Assembly: GCA_044224925.1 (NCBI GenBank)
Contig: JBGAJM010000005.1
Location: 186,001 to 250,000 of the forward strand
Origin: Kapaibacterium sp044224925
GTDB lineage: Bacteria; Bacteroidota; Ignavibacteria; Kapaibacteriales; Kapaibacteriaceae
Direction: 5' to 3'
Length of the DNA: 64,000 nucleotides
Part shown: in pieces, positions 54,488 through 63,689 of the stretch
Layout of the letters: each line of letters begins with the position of its first letter
Position numbering within the stretch: the first letter of the stretch is position 1
Notes under the pieces: model-generated
Told to the model about the DNA's origin: nothing
The model's input: the letters and a program-made list of their open reading frames with translations, nothing else
The model's database searches: none
Translations under genes and position numbers: made by a program

Positions 54488-57022
54488 ATGCGCCGTAGTG
54501 TCGCCGTTTCGCTTCGCCTCGCTGCCTTACTCATGCTTGCAGTTCTTTCCGTCCGTGCTCAAGCGACCGGACCAACCTATGAACAGCTCGTCGGACCGAG
54601 CTCCACGCAGGGCACGGAGTTCTGGATCGCCATTCCTCCGAATGAAACGCCCGGGTATCCGGTGACCGGTCTCGAGATCTATTTGGCATCGGCCTATGAC
54701 TCGGAAGTGACCGTCTTCGATGCGGGAATGCAGAAGACCTACAAGAAGACCATCAAGCGCGGACAGATCCTTACGTTGACGGATAGAAAGGGTGAAACGG
54801 ATTGGGCGTGGGAACTCCGAAACAGTGAAACGGTGGAGTCGAAGGGCATCAGGATCACCGCTCCCAAGCCGATCGGTGTCTACGTGATCAATTCGAAGGT
54901 GTTCTCTACCGACGGCTATCTGGCCATCCCCACGAAACTGTGGGGTACGGAGTATGTGGCCATTTCGTATTACGACTTCAAGGAGATCCGCGATTGGGCA
55001 GGCGGATTCATGGTGATCGCGAAGGAAGACGGCACGGAAGTGTCCATCGATCTCAAGGGTGTTGGTGCGAACGACGGACAGACGATGGGTGGTCGCAAGA
55101 TCAACACGGGGCAACCGTTCACGGTCACCTTGCATGAGGGAGAGACCTACATGGTGCATGGTGACGGAAAGACGCGCGCTCTCTTCGATCTGACCGGATC
55201 ACGCATCAGATCCTCAAAGCCGATTGGGCTCCTCGGATTTCATCAGCGGACAACGATGCCCAACCTGTTAATGAACGGGAACGGTCGAAACCACCTAGTG
55301 GAAATGCTCCCACCGGTGAGCGCGTGGGGAAAGACCTACACCACGGTTGAGTTGTCCAGAGAGCACAAGTACATTGGTCGCGGTGACATGTTCCGTGTTG
55401 TCGCTGCCGAGCCCTCGACGCTGGTCTCGTATGAGTACTTCGACAAGACCACAAAAGTGAAACTCGGCGGGTCGACGTTCACTCTGCAGAATGCCGGGGA
55501 CTTCAAGGATATTGCACAGTCGGCAGATCCCATCGCCCTTCCCGAGGGAACGTCTGTTTGGACGTCGGACAAACCGATCTTCGTCATGCAATATTCATGT
55601 TCCTCTTCGTGGGATGGTGATATCACCCTCGATCCATTCATGCTGAACGTCACACCGGTTGAACAATTCGCAAAGCAGACGATCTTTCAGCAACCAACGT
55701 ATGTGGCGTTCAAAAAGCATCGTCTGAACTTGATCGTGCAGACGGATACGGCCAGTCCCGATCTCATCGACAATCTCAAATCGCTGAACATCGACGGCGT
55801 GCCATGCTGGAGCGATCCCAAGGCCTATAGTCCAACGCTCCTTTCAAATCGCATTCCCGGAACGGATCTGTATTGGACGTCGATCGATTTCGATTCATCG
55901 GCATCATCGCACACGGTTGCCGGGAATGGCAACGTGAAATTCGGTGGCTATATCTACGGGTTCGGTCAGACCGATGCATACGGATGGCCCGCTGCGGCCA
56001 TCGTGGACGACCTGCAGGACACGACCGCAGACACCGTGGCCCCTGCCATCACAAGAAGCGGCACGCCTGATTCCATGGTGATCTCGTTGACGGAGTCGCG
56101 TGTTGCACTTGATCCGAATGTGCCCGCACCATTCACGGTGGATCCGAATGCGTCCGGCATTGCTGAGATCGCCCTTGTGAGCAATGCACCGGGTAAGGTC
56201 TCTTCCAACTATGCGATCTCCGGCGGAGCTGGGATCTACTTCCCTCGACACAACGCTCCGAAGTCCACAACGTTCACGCTCTCCGTGATCGATCGATCGA
56301 AGAACGCCGTCGCCTTCTTCTACGTGATGGATTGGGCCGGAAATGTTCGGTACGATTCTGTCCGGTACACTCACGTCCCAAAACCCATCGACACACTGCG
56401 CCCCTTGTTCTCTTCGAAGAAGGGGTCTCCAAGATCGTACACAGTGACCGTGACCGAGGCACGGGACAATCCAAATCCTCCACGACCAGAACCACGCGAT
56501 GGCGATCAGGTCGAGACAGGATTGGCCGATATCGGTCTGGTGCAAGGCAACCCTGCCATGGCAAGTGTGAACTACGACCTTGTCTACGTTACCGACACGA
56601 CGTTGAACAAAACACCAGCCTACAAGCTCTTCACCTTCATGCTCGTGGTACAAGACACCACGCTCCCGGCAAAGGCCTACTACTATGCACGCGATCGTGC
56701 GAACAACGTTGCGATCGACTCTGTCTCCTACACACCCGTGATCACCACCAACGTCGACGTCGTGACCGAGCCAGAACCATTCACCCTTGCCGCCTTCCCG
56801 CAGCCCGCCTCCGCGGAATGTCGTGTGCAGTGGACGAACGCTTCGGAGACATCAGGGACCATGCGTCTCATCGATCTGCAAGGTCGCATGGTGTGGCAAG
56901 GTGGAGTGGCAGCAGGGCAGCAAGGCGCAACGATCAACGTTACGGACCTGGCGCGAGGCACCTACGTGCTTGCCGTGACCATTGGTGCGGACACGGCCAC
57001 CATGCTCGTGCGGGTGAAGTAA
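54488..57022 (+). CDS. T9SS-secreted protein with IgGFc-binding-like domain
   Basis: An 844-residue exported protein. Signal peptide (MRRSVAVSLRLAALLMLAVLSVRAQ), then an IgGFc-binding-type domain at about 35-450: GTEFWIAIPPNETPGYPVTG, GIRITAPKPIGVYVINSK, WGTEYVAISYYDFK, SSKPIGLLGFHQRTTMP. C-terminal beta-sandwich repeats follow (TVDPNASGIAEIALVSNAPG..., RPEPRDGDQVETGLADIGLVQG) and a T9SS sorting domain (AAFPQPASAECRVQW...ARGTYVLAVTIGA). The name IgGFc-binding comes from a mammalian protein; in bacteria it marks a surface adhesion-like fold. It lies between cyclase genes. Confidence 0.87.
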   Translation: MRRSVAVSLRLAALLMLAVLSVRAQATGPTYEQLVGPSSTQGTEFWIAIPPNETPGYPVTGLEIYLASAYDSEVTVFDAGMQKTYKKTIKRGQILTLTDRKGETDWAWELRNSETVESKGIRITAPKPIGVYVINSKVFSTDGYLAIPTKLWGTEYVAISYYDFKEIRDWAGGFMVIAKEDGTEVSIDLKGVGANDGQTMGGRKINTGQPFTVTLHEGETYMVHGDGKTRALFDLTGSRIRSSKPIGLLGFHQRTTMPNLLMNGNGRNHLVEMLPPVSAWGKTYTTVELSREHKYIGRGDMFRVVAAEPSTLVSYEYFDKTTKVKLGGSTFTLQNAGDFKDIAQSADPIALPEGTSVWTSDKPIFVMQYSCSSSWDGDITLDPFMLNVTPVEQFAKQTIFQQPTYVAFKKHRLNLIVQTDTASPDLIDNLKSLNIDGVPCWSDPKAYSPTLLSNRIPGTDLYWTSIDFDSSASSHTVAGNGNVKFGGYIYGFGQTDAYGWPAAAIVDDLQDTTADTVAPAITRSGTPDSMVISLTESRVALDPNVPAPFTVDPNASGIAEIALVSNAPGKVSSNYAISGGAGIYFPRHNAPKSTTFTLSVIDRSKNAVAFFYVMDWAGNVRYDSVRYTHVPKPIDTLRPLFSSKKGSPRSYTVTVTEARDNPNPPRPEPRDGDQVETGLADIGLVQGNPAMASVNYDLVYVTDTTLNKTPAYKLFTFMLVVQDTTLPAKAYYYARDRANNVAIDSVSYTPVITTNVDVVTEPEPFTLAAFPQPASAECRVQWTNASETSGTMRLIDLQGRMVWQGGVAAGQQGATINVTDLARGTYVLAVTIGADTATMLVRVK

Positions 57023-57036
57023 CGCTGTAGCGGTCC

Positions 57037-58956
57037 TTAGTCGAGCGATCCATCGGCGTCGGTGAGCCAGCATGTGACCATGCTGCCTTTTCCCTTGACG
57101 TCGATCGCACCTCGTTCACGGACCCGGAACTCACGCACTCCAGTGCGACCAACGTCATCGTTGGTACGCGATTCAAGATCGAGTTGGGCGGCGAAGGCAG
57201 CAGATACATGAATGCGGCCTTTGTCGCCCGTACTCTCCATGCGCGATGCAACGTTCACGGTGTCGCCCCACACGTCGTACTGCAAACGCTCGGTGCCGAT
57301 CACGCCGGCCGTGACCGGACCGCAGTGAATGCCGACACGCACGTGGATCAAGGGGAAGCGATCGCTGATCGCAACGAGCATGGCGCGCGCTGCCCGTGCG
57401 GTTCGCAGGGCCACATCTCCATCGAAGGCCACGGACATGTAGGAGTCTCCAATGGTCTTGATCTTCATCAGCCCATGCTCGGCAACAATGGCATCACACA
57501 TCGTGAAGATCTCGCTCAAGAGGCGCACGACCTCGTCGGGAGGCATCGAGGCCGACATCGTCGTGAAGCCGACCATGTCGATGAACATCACCGCCGCACA
57601 GTCGAAGGAATCGTTCACGGTCTCACCTCGCATCACGCGCTCTGCGATGGAAGGCGGCAAGGTGGCATGGAGCAGTGTACGATGTCGCTCCGTCTCTGCG
57701 CGTTCCGCTTGAATGCGCTGCTCTGCTTCGAGCATGGTGAGTCGACGTGTGGCATCCTGTCCACGGATCTCGTCCTTCAACCGCTGATGCGCCTCCGACC
57801 ATTTGATGTAGAGTTCAAAGTCGGCCAGCTCGCGAGCAAGTCCTGTGGCCTTTTCCAGCGCATCCTCCAATGCAGACGGGATGTTCAGCGCAGTGAGTTC
57901 GTCGATGGCCTCCTGCAACAGGGCCAAGGCTCCACGCAGGTCGCCGTCGTGACGGAGAAGGGAGGACTGCACGACACGGGCCAGAACCCTTGGGAGTCGG
58001 TGCGCATCGACCAAGGCACGGTGCTCATGCAGCAAGTGTGATGCCTCGTCGTGCTTGTCCGCTTGGACAAGTGCAGAGCAGAGAAGCACAAGGGAATGGG
58101 CTTCCTCGCCTTGAGCGCCAACGTCCTTTGCTGTTTCATACGAACGCTGAAACCACGTGCATGCCTCGTCTAGCATCTTGCGGAGGGCATACGTGGATCC
58201 GAGCTCACGAAGGATCGAGATCTCGGCATACCGGTCGCGCGCTGTGCGTACGAGGTCGAGTGCGCGAAGCTGGTGGTCCACGGCCTCTTCATACCGACCG
58301 ATGTTCCGATAGACCACGCCGATGTTATTCAGGGGATCAACAGCGCGGCGGTCAAGTCCGTCCGCCTCGAACATCTCCAGTGCTCGAAGAAAGTACGAGA
58401 GTCCGTTGACGAGGTCGCCGCTATCCGTGTAGGTGCTACCGATGTTCGAGAGCGCAGTACGGATCCCGCTGCGTTCACCGAGTTGTTCGTAGATGTCCAG
58501 GGCATGCACGAACATCTCCATCGCCGGTGCGAACTCCGTTTGCTGAAAGTACGCTACGCCAAGATTGATGTAGACGTTCGCGGCATTCTCACGATCGCGT
58601 CGTTCGAGAAAGGCTTCAAGTGCCTGACGGAACCAATAGATGGCATGGACATGATCGCCCATGCGTGCGTAGACGGTGCCGAGGTTGCTCTGGACGGACG
58701 AGGCGTCAACGGCGACATGATCGACCTGGGCGAATCGATCGAGTGCGATCGTGAAATGCGTGATGGCCGCGTCGAACGACCCGGTCCACACAGCGTGCGT
58801 ACCGCGCACATTGCTGGCCCATGCCTTCGCAATGCCCGTATCGAGTGCGTCGAGCTCGTCAGCGAGACGCAAGAGTGACGGCTCGTCCTTCGCACGGAAC
58901 GCCTTCTTGACATCGGTGCGGACCTCATCGAACGATCTCACGTCCGCTCCATCCAA
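57037..58956 (-). CDS. TPR-containing class III adenylate cyclase
   Basis: A 639-residue soluble protein with TPR-type repeats at ~50-370 (MGDHVHAIYWFRQALEAFLERRD), the linker DEIRGQDATRRLTMLEAEQR and a cyclase domain from ~420. Metal Asp in FIDMVGF and KTIGDSYMS, Lys of KIKTIGD and Asp of YDVWGDTVN. A middle segment (57451-57527) is nearly identical to 47832-47908 of the 662-residue gene and its 3' end to that of the 596-residue gene, so it looks mosaic. The stop lies 14 bases from the convergent T9SS gene stop. Confidence 0.92.
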   Translation of the reverse strand: MDGADVRSFDEVRTDVKKAFRAKDEPSLLRLADELDALDTGIAKAWASNVRGTHAVWTGSFDAAITHFTIALDRFAQVDHVAVDASSVQSNLGTVYARMGDHVHAIYWFRQALEAFLERRDRENAANVYINLGVAYFQQTEFAPAMEMFVHALDIYEQLGERSGIRTALSNIGSTYTDSGDLVNGLSYFLRALEMFEADGLDRRAVDPLNNIGVVYRNIGRYEEAVDHQLRALDLVRTARDRYAEISILRELGSTYALRKMLDEACTWFQRSYETAKDVGAQGEEAHSLVLLCSALVQADKHDEASHLLHEHRALVDAHRLPRVLARVVQSSLLRHDGDLRGALALLQEAIDELTALNIPSALEDALEKATGLARELADFELYIKWSEAHQRLKDEIRGQDATRRLTMLEAEQRIQAERAETERHRTLLHATLPPSIAERVMRGETVNDSFDCAAVMFIDMVGFTTMSASMPPDEVVRLLSEIFTMCDAIVAEHGLMKIKTIGDSYMSVAFDGDVALRTARAARAMLVAISDRFPLIHVRVGIHCGPVTAGVIGTERLQYDVWGDTVNVASRMESTGDKGRIHVSAAFAAQLDLESRTNDDVGRTGVREFRVRERGAIDVKGKGSMVTCWLTDADGSLD

Positions 58957-59005
58957 TTGATATCCAATCCATCCTCCACGTTGACCCTGGCCGTTGAAGT
59001 GTGGT

Positions 59006-59013
59006 CAAAAATA
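59006..59013 (-). promoter_or_regulatory. Promoter-like box of the 639-residue TPR-cyclase
   Basis: Minus-strand TATTTTTG preceded by GTGC, an exact TAnnTTTG match, about 50 bases before the start at 58956. Identical to the box of the 662-residue cyclase over 12 bases. Confidence 0.55.
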
Positions 59014-59100
59014 GCACCGGAAGCAGGGAAGAATGGCACTACGTTCTCCCCTCGGTACCGCCCGTGGACGGATGGGAATGCCGATGAGCAGATGCATCGT

Positions 59101-61608
59101 CTACGGCAGCACCACCACGTTTATCGTACTTACGCCAGCACGGCATCGAAGCACAGCCGTGTAGGTACCGGATGCAACGGTGTGCACGTCCAGGATCGCC
59201 GTTGGATGTATCGGTTCCGTGCTGATCTGCGCAACCACGGTGCCGGTGAAATCGACGAGCTCGATGGTCGCCGCATCCGCTGTTGCAAGGTGGAAGGTGA
59301 TCAGGTCACGTGCCGGATTCGGCACCACGGAAAGGATCTGAGGTGTTGTGATCGAGGCATCGTCGTGTACGCCGACGATGTAGTTCGCTCGTCCCGTGAT
59401 GGCCGTCACGACGATCGTACCGCAGTCGACCTCGGCAACGAGCGTGTCGACGTACTTCTGCCCTTTGTCCAGCAACAAGCACAACGAAATCGTACGCGCT
59501 TCTGCGGGTGCAAGCACGAAGGATCCCGTCGGGAACGTGAGGCCTGCGGTGTTCGCCTTTGTATGCAGTTGGTGTACCGTGAGCGAGGTCGTTGCACTTG
59601 GGTTGCTGATCGTGATCTCTCGGCACACCGACGTGGTGGGGGAGATCACACCAAAGTCCAGTGTTGACGGTGCATCAATGAGCTGTTGTCCTGTAGAGCG
59701 ATAGGTCCGCTCCACGTAGTTGCCGGACCGCGTCACAGCGCGGACGACACATGCTGCATCGCGCGTAGGATCCACGGGCTTGAACACGAACGTGCCGGAC
59801 TTGGCACCACTTGCCAGGGCAGGTTCGATTGTCATGGTGCAATTCGACATGCTATCGGCATAGACCATCGCCAACGCGCCACATGCACCGGATGATGCAG
59901 AGATGGACGCTGTACCAATGAAGGATCCGCACGATGATGGAATGTCAGTGATGGCGACCGAGTCATCACATGGGATGTTGGTTGCAATGGCAACCGGCGT
60001 TCCATATGCTCTTCCTCTTTGCATTCCGTCCAATGAGCCGTAATTCCATGCACACCATCGTACGGTGTCGGACGTGGATCTGATGATGTGCTCTCCAGCA
60101 CCGATCGGCATGCGTACATACGAGTAGGGCGTTCCTGAAAGTACCGTGATGCTACTCTTCGCGATCGCAGATAGTTGTTTCCCATCGAGAAAGATGGATC
60201 GTTCGTCACCAGTCTGGAATGTGATATTGAAGAAATTGTCCATCCCCTCGGGGGCCACAAATGCGCCGCGCGTAGCCCATCGATCGACCGAGGGTACGAT
60301 CTCCATCATGGCACAGCCATGCTCTAGGTTCGGATACTCTTGCCCTTCCTCACCTTGCTTCCCTACACCATCCTGTTGAATGGATGTCGGGATCACAACG
60401 TACGCCCATGACTTTCCATACAACGCACAGGTAGCGGGCTTTGAGGTGCGCCACATTGCGGCATCGATCTGCGTTGGAACGATGTATGACTCGTTCGCAT
60501 GAAGCGTGCGCACGGGGACGGAATCTCCATACTCCGAAACGTAGGACAGCTCCGTCCCATCTTCGATAGCATTGAACCGGATCACATCGCCCCGGTTATC
60601 GTCGATGCCATAGGCCACGCCAAGATCTGCAACAGAGTCGACGGTGCGTCGTGGAGTGTACATCGTTGGGATCGTGACGAACTCTGTCCCGGCAAGCTCC
60701 TGTGGCAAGAGGGCGTCGTGGACGTTGTTGCGGAGAAAGCTACCGGAGGTTTCTACGCCATCGGGACTGATCCATTTGGGTGGCATGACATCCGGATAGC
60801 GCATGATGGCAACCTTTGTGTGACCGGAGATCACGGCGATCGGCTTTGAGGAGGTGATCACGCTCCCCGAGAGATCAGTGGCGGCATTTCGAGCAAGACT
60901 CGGATCGATGCGTCCTTTGATGAGGAATACTTCGCCGTCGTTCAGTTCGACAGTTCCGGTTCTGCCGGCCTTGACGGACGGACAGTCGGGCCCACCTTCC
61001 ACGTCCCATGTCGGTGTGAAGTTCACAAGCGTACTGTCGTGTTGTGCGATCACGATGATCTGTCCAGGCCGGTGTTGCAGCGTTGTCTTCCCGAACGCAT
61101 CGTTGTAGAAGCACATCGCAGAATACTTTGTCCCCCATGCGGCAACCGGCAGGTGATGCGTGAGTTCGCCGTTCCCATACCATGCTTGATAGGTTGATAC
61201 AGAGATCGGCGTGTTCGAAGTGATCTCGATCCCAACGCCTCGGATCACGCATGATGTAGAAGCTTCATTCGTATCGGCACTTGGCATCATCAACGATCGC
61301 GGGATCGGAACGGCGATCACTCTGTTCGGATTCACGGTATAGGTCTTGTCGATCCTGGTTCCAAGATCGTTCTTCACGGCGCTCGTGCGAACACGAACGA
61401 CGGCCTTCATCGGCGAAGAGATGAACAGGATCATTGGATTCGGCAGCGGCTCCTCCGCCGCACTCACCCACACTTGCGGGAACGCCACCACGAACCGTGT
61501 CCCCTCGGAGACCGCCATCGTTCCGTGTCGGTCATCGGCATGCGCAACGGCCATGCATACCACGAAGCAAAGGCAAAGGAGGGCGGGAAGGCGGTAGGGG
61601 TACTTCAT
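59101..61608 (-). CDS. T9SS-secreted protein with IgGFc-binding-like domain
   Basis: An 835-residue exported protein. Signal peptide (MKYPYRLPALLCLCFVVCMAVAHA), then an IgGFc-binding-type domain at ~30-480 (GTRFVVAFPQVWVS, ITSNTPISVSTYQAWYGNG, IAVISGHTKVAIMRYPDVMP, TEFVTIPTMY), a choice-of-anchor D-like module (LDFGVISPTTSVCREITIS) and a T9SS sorting domain (SVVPNPARDLITFHL...ASGTYTAVLRCRAG). It is a shorter paralog of the 35941 protein, with matching order and motifs (compare SGNYVERTYRST with SGRFVERTYSYR). Probably a surface protein. Confidence 0.87.
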   Translation of the reverse strand: MKYPYRLPALLCLCFVVCMAVAHADDRHGTMAVSEGTRFVVAFPQVWVSAAEEPLPNPMILFISSPMKAVVRVRTSAVKNDLGTRIDKTYTVNPNRVIAVPIPRSLMMPSADTNEASTSCVIRGVGIEITSNTPISVSTYQAWYGNGELTHHLPVAAWGTKYSAMCFYNDAFGKTTLQHRPGQIIVIAQHDSTLVNFTPTWDVEGGPDCPSVKAGRTGTVELNDGEVFLIKGRIDPSLARNAATDLSGSVITSSKPIAVISGHTKVAIMRYPDVMPPKWISPDGVETSGSFLRNNVHDALLPQELAGTEFVTIPTMYTPRRTVDSVADLGVAYGIDDNRGDVIRFNAIEDGTELSYVSEYGDSVPVRTLHANESYIVPTQIDAAMWRTSKPATCALYGKSWAYVVIPTSIQQDGVGKQGEEGQEYPNLEHGCAMMEIVPSVDRWATRGAFVAPEGMDNFFNITFQTGDERSIFLDGKQLSAIAKSSITVLSGTPYSYVRMPIGAGEHIIRSTSDTVRWCAWNYGSLDGMQRGRAYGTPVAIATNIPCDDSVAITDIPSSCGSFIGTASISASSGACGALAMVYADSMSNCTMTIEPALASGAKSGTFVFKPVDPTRDAACVVRAVTRSGNYVERTYRSTGQQLIDAPSTLDFGVISPTTSVCREITISNPSATTSLTVHQLHTKANTAGLTFPTGSFVLAPAEARTISLCLLLDKGQKYVDTLVAEVDCGTIVVTAITGRANYIVGVHDDASITTPQILSVVPNPARDLITFHLATADAATIELVDFTGTVVAQISTEPIHPTAILDVHTVASGTYTAVLRCRAGVSTINVVVLP

Positions 61609-61642
61609 AGTGTTCCTCGACAGAAAACGAGTAGTTTCGTTT

Positions 61643-61675
61643 CAAGGTATACTCCGTCCTTATGGGTTTGGCAAA
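61643..61675 (-). promoter_or_regulatory. Likely promoter of the 835-residue T9SS gene
   Basis: Minus-strand TTTG (61675 to 61672), a 20-base spacer, then TATACCTTG (61651 to 61643), close to the Bacteroidota -33 TTTG / -7 TAnnTTTG arrangement. The gene starts about 35 bases downstream at 61608. Confidence 0.45.
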
Positions 61676-61805
61676 CGAATGGAGTGACCGTCACGTATGA
61701 GGCGCATGTCATTCGAGTGCTCTTGAAATGGCCAGATCACGAACTACCCAACTGTTGCAACCCTCCACTTCGGAAATGGATGGTTCCATAAAGTGGAATT
61801 TCCTC

Positions 61806-62252
61806 ATGCCACGTCGTTGCGAGATCCCAAGCGTACTACACAATTTCTTGGGGACCTATACCAGCCGTTACTCCGACTATCGGGGGTATTGGTTGTTTGG
61901 TTTCATCGTTGAAGAAATGAAAGAGCTCCAATTTGATTTACTCAACGGACTGAATCAACCTGACGATACAACTCCAATTGTCGTTGCTGGTCAGTTGGCC
62001 GCAATAAGGTTCCTTGAACAGATGGAAAAGGCCAAGGTTCCAATTCAATGGGTTCGAGAAGCACGTCTAGTTGTATCGAAGTCTCATGAAAGAAATGGAG
62101 TTGTCAATCACAAACCGAAATCCGGGCTTGAGTTGAGGCTTAGTGTGTCCGTTGTAACGGACCTAGGTAGACAGTATGTCAGTTCGGTTTTCCTATTCGT
62201 TGCACTGCATGATCCATCAGTTGAACGTCGAAGTACGCGGTATTCAGATTAG
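61806..62252 (+). CDS. Orphan protein, AT-richer than neighbours
   Basis: A protein of about 148 residues if it starts at the ATG 61806, with GGAA upstream; the frame is open from an ATG at 61728. Motifs visible: LHNFLGTYTSRYSDYRGYWLFGFIVEEM and a hydrophobic C-terminal segment (YVSSVFLFVALHD). No family is recognised. Base composition is visibly lower in GC than the window and codon use differs (many A/T-ending codons), which suggests recent acquisition. It lies between two minus-strand T9SS genes. Real expression is unproven. Confidence 0.55.
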   Translation: MPRRCEIPSVLHNFLGTYTSRYSDYRGYWLFGFIVEEMKELQFDLLNGLNQPDDTTPIVVAGQLAAIRFLEQMEKAKVPIQWVREARLVVSKSHERNGVVNHKPKSGLELRLSVSVVTDLGRQYVSSVFLFVALHDPSVERRSTRYSD

Positions 62253-62349
62253 TAGTGGTACTCTGGAGATATCGATCGCGTTGACCACTCCATCCGCACG
62301 TCATGGCTACATTTATGGTGATCGGTAGGACATGCGGAATCTCCATACT

Positions 62350-63645
62350 TCAGCGCTGTATCACCAACGGCCGTCCCATACGGCTCTTCGTTGTCGAGAC
62401 CACAACGGTGTACATGCCGGTCGGCAAGGTTGATACATCAAGTGTCGTGGACGGAGTCCGTATCATGGCCGTTCGTACGGTGCTTCCGGACGCATCGATC
62501 AATCGTACCGTCACATCTTCGGTCGGCACGGCAGGAAGATCGAGCAACACATGATTCGTTGCCGGGTTCGGATGGATCTGAAGGGCGGCAAGGGCCGAGG
62601 CAAGGCGTTCCTCTTCGTCATCTGTCGTAGTCGGGATCACGATGATGCCCTCGCGACTAGCGATAAAGACAGTACCGTTCACATCGGAAACCATGTCGAA
62701 GTACTTGCCAAATGGGTATGACGGGGGGAGGCCGTCCCATCCAATACAACATCGACCACCGTTGCAGCAGCATGCACCAAGCGATCGAAGGAACACTTGA
62801 ATGCGTCCGTTCTCAAGTGAATCGAGATATCGTTCTACGGATTTCTCAATGGCATCGTGAAGGTCACGGCCGATCGCTGTGGCTTGCTGTTCGAAATACC
62901 TTAGGACTGGAGTGCCCGGTACGCTGAGAGGGATCGTATGTGCTTGGTCGTTTGGCTGTCAGGAGGTTCCAAGGAGCTGAAGCCAGGTACGATGCGCCAA
63001 GGTGTCGAGGTAGACAACGTTGCGAGATTCATCATCCACCAATATGTCGAATGCGAGAAAGACCGGACCCTCGAGAATGTACGATGACTCGAGCAATGTG
63101 GTTCTCTTGAGGCTGCGTAGATCGATCTCGTCGATGTATGTCGATGTAGCCACCCGCAAAACTCCGTTCTGGATGATGACGTCGAACATTCCTTGATCAA
63201 AGTCATATCTGAACGGCGAAGTTCCTAGTCTGGTATGTGGGATCGTTTCCCATTTCTCACCGTCGAACATTGACGCGTCGCCATCATCATCGAACGCCCA
63301 CAATCTGTGTCGTTCATCAATGAGTAAACGTGTGATCGACCCACTCAATAGAGGGCTGTTCTTCGACGTGTAGGAGAACATCGTTGGAAACGTGGCGCTG
63401 TCCAGCTTCAAGCGAGTGGTCTGGATGACCTTGTTCCTGAATGTCAGTCGGCTCGAGGATTGCAGTTCTTCGGTCGATCGAGACATTCGCAGGATGACCC
63501 CTTCACTGAGCATCCAGGTCGCATCAGGGGCTTCGATCATCGTGTTGACCGTCCGTGCGCTCTGGCCAAATGACCCCTGCCCCTGCGCCACCGCGACTGT
63601 GCACGACAGAGAGAACACGACAAGTATTGAGAGAACGCACTTCAT
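62350..63645 (-). pseudogene. T9SS-secreted protein interrupted by one in-frame TGA
   Basis: From the ATG at 63645 (signal peptide MKCVLSILVVFSLSCTVAVAQ) the frame runs to a TGA at 62959-62961, then continues in the same frame with no other stop to a T9SS domain (IHPNPATNHVLLDL...LPTGMYTVVVSTTKSRM) ending at 62350. The landmarks match the intact 30973-32259 paralog on both sides of the TGA (RLWAFDDDGDASMFDG before; YFDMVSDVNGTVFIA after). A Cys-rich GACCCNGGRCCIGWDG lies in the downstream part. A nonsense mutation is the simplest reading; readthrough or a TGA-decoded residue cannot be excluded by eye. Without it the product loses its export tail. Confidence 0.8.
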
Positions 63646-63681
63646 GTTGAATCTCCAGGCACGATGAATGCACAGCCAGGT

Positions 63682-63689
63682 CAAACATA
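63682..63689 (-). promoter_or_regulatory. Promoter-like box of the broken T9SS gene
   Basis: Minus-strand TATGTTTG is an exact TAnnTTTG match about 40 bases before the ATG at 63645. No matching -33 TTTG is visible. The remaining ~220 bases up to the next gene hold nothing I can support. Confidence 0.45.

Noticed and set aside
22983..58956. Cyclases as part of a CBASS or Pycsar antiphage system
   Set aside because: These are class III adenylate cyclases with TPR or sensor inputs, and no effector (TM, nuclease, TIR) gene sits beside them in the usual two-gene layout.
54271..62961. TGA reassigned or decoded as an amino acid in this genome
   Set aside because: Many normal genes here end in TGA (mazF, fabF, tspO and others), so TGA is a working stop; the two interrupted genes are more simply pseudogenes.
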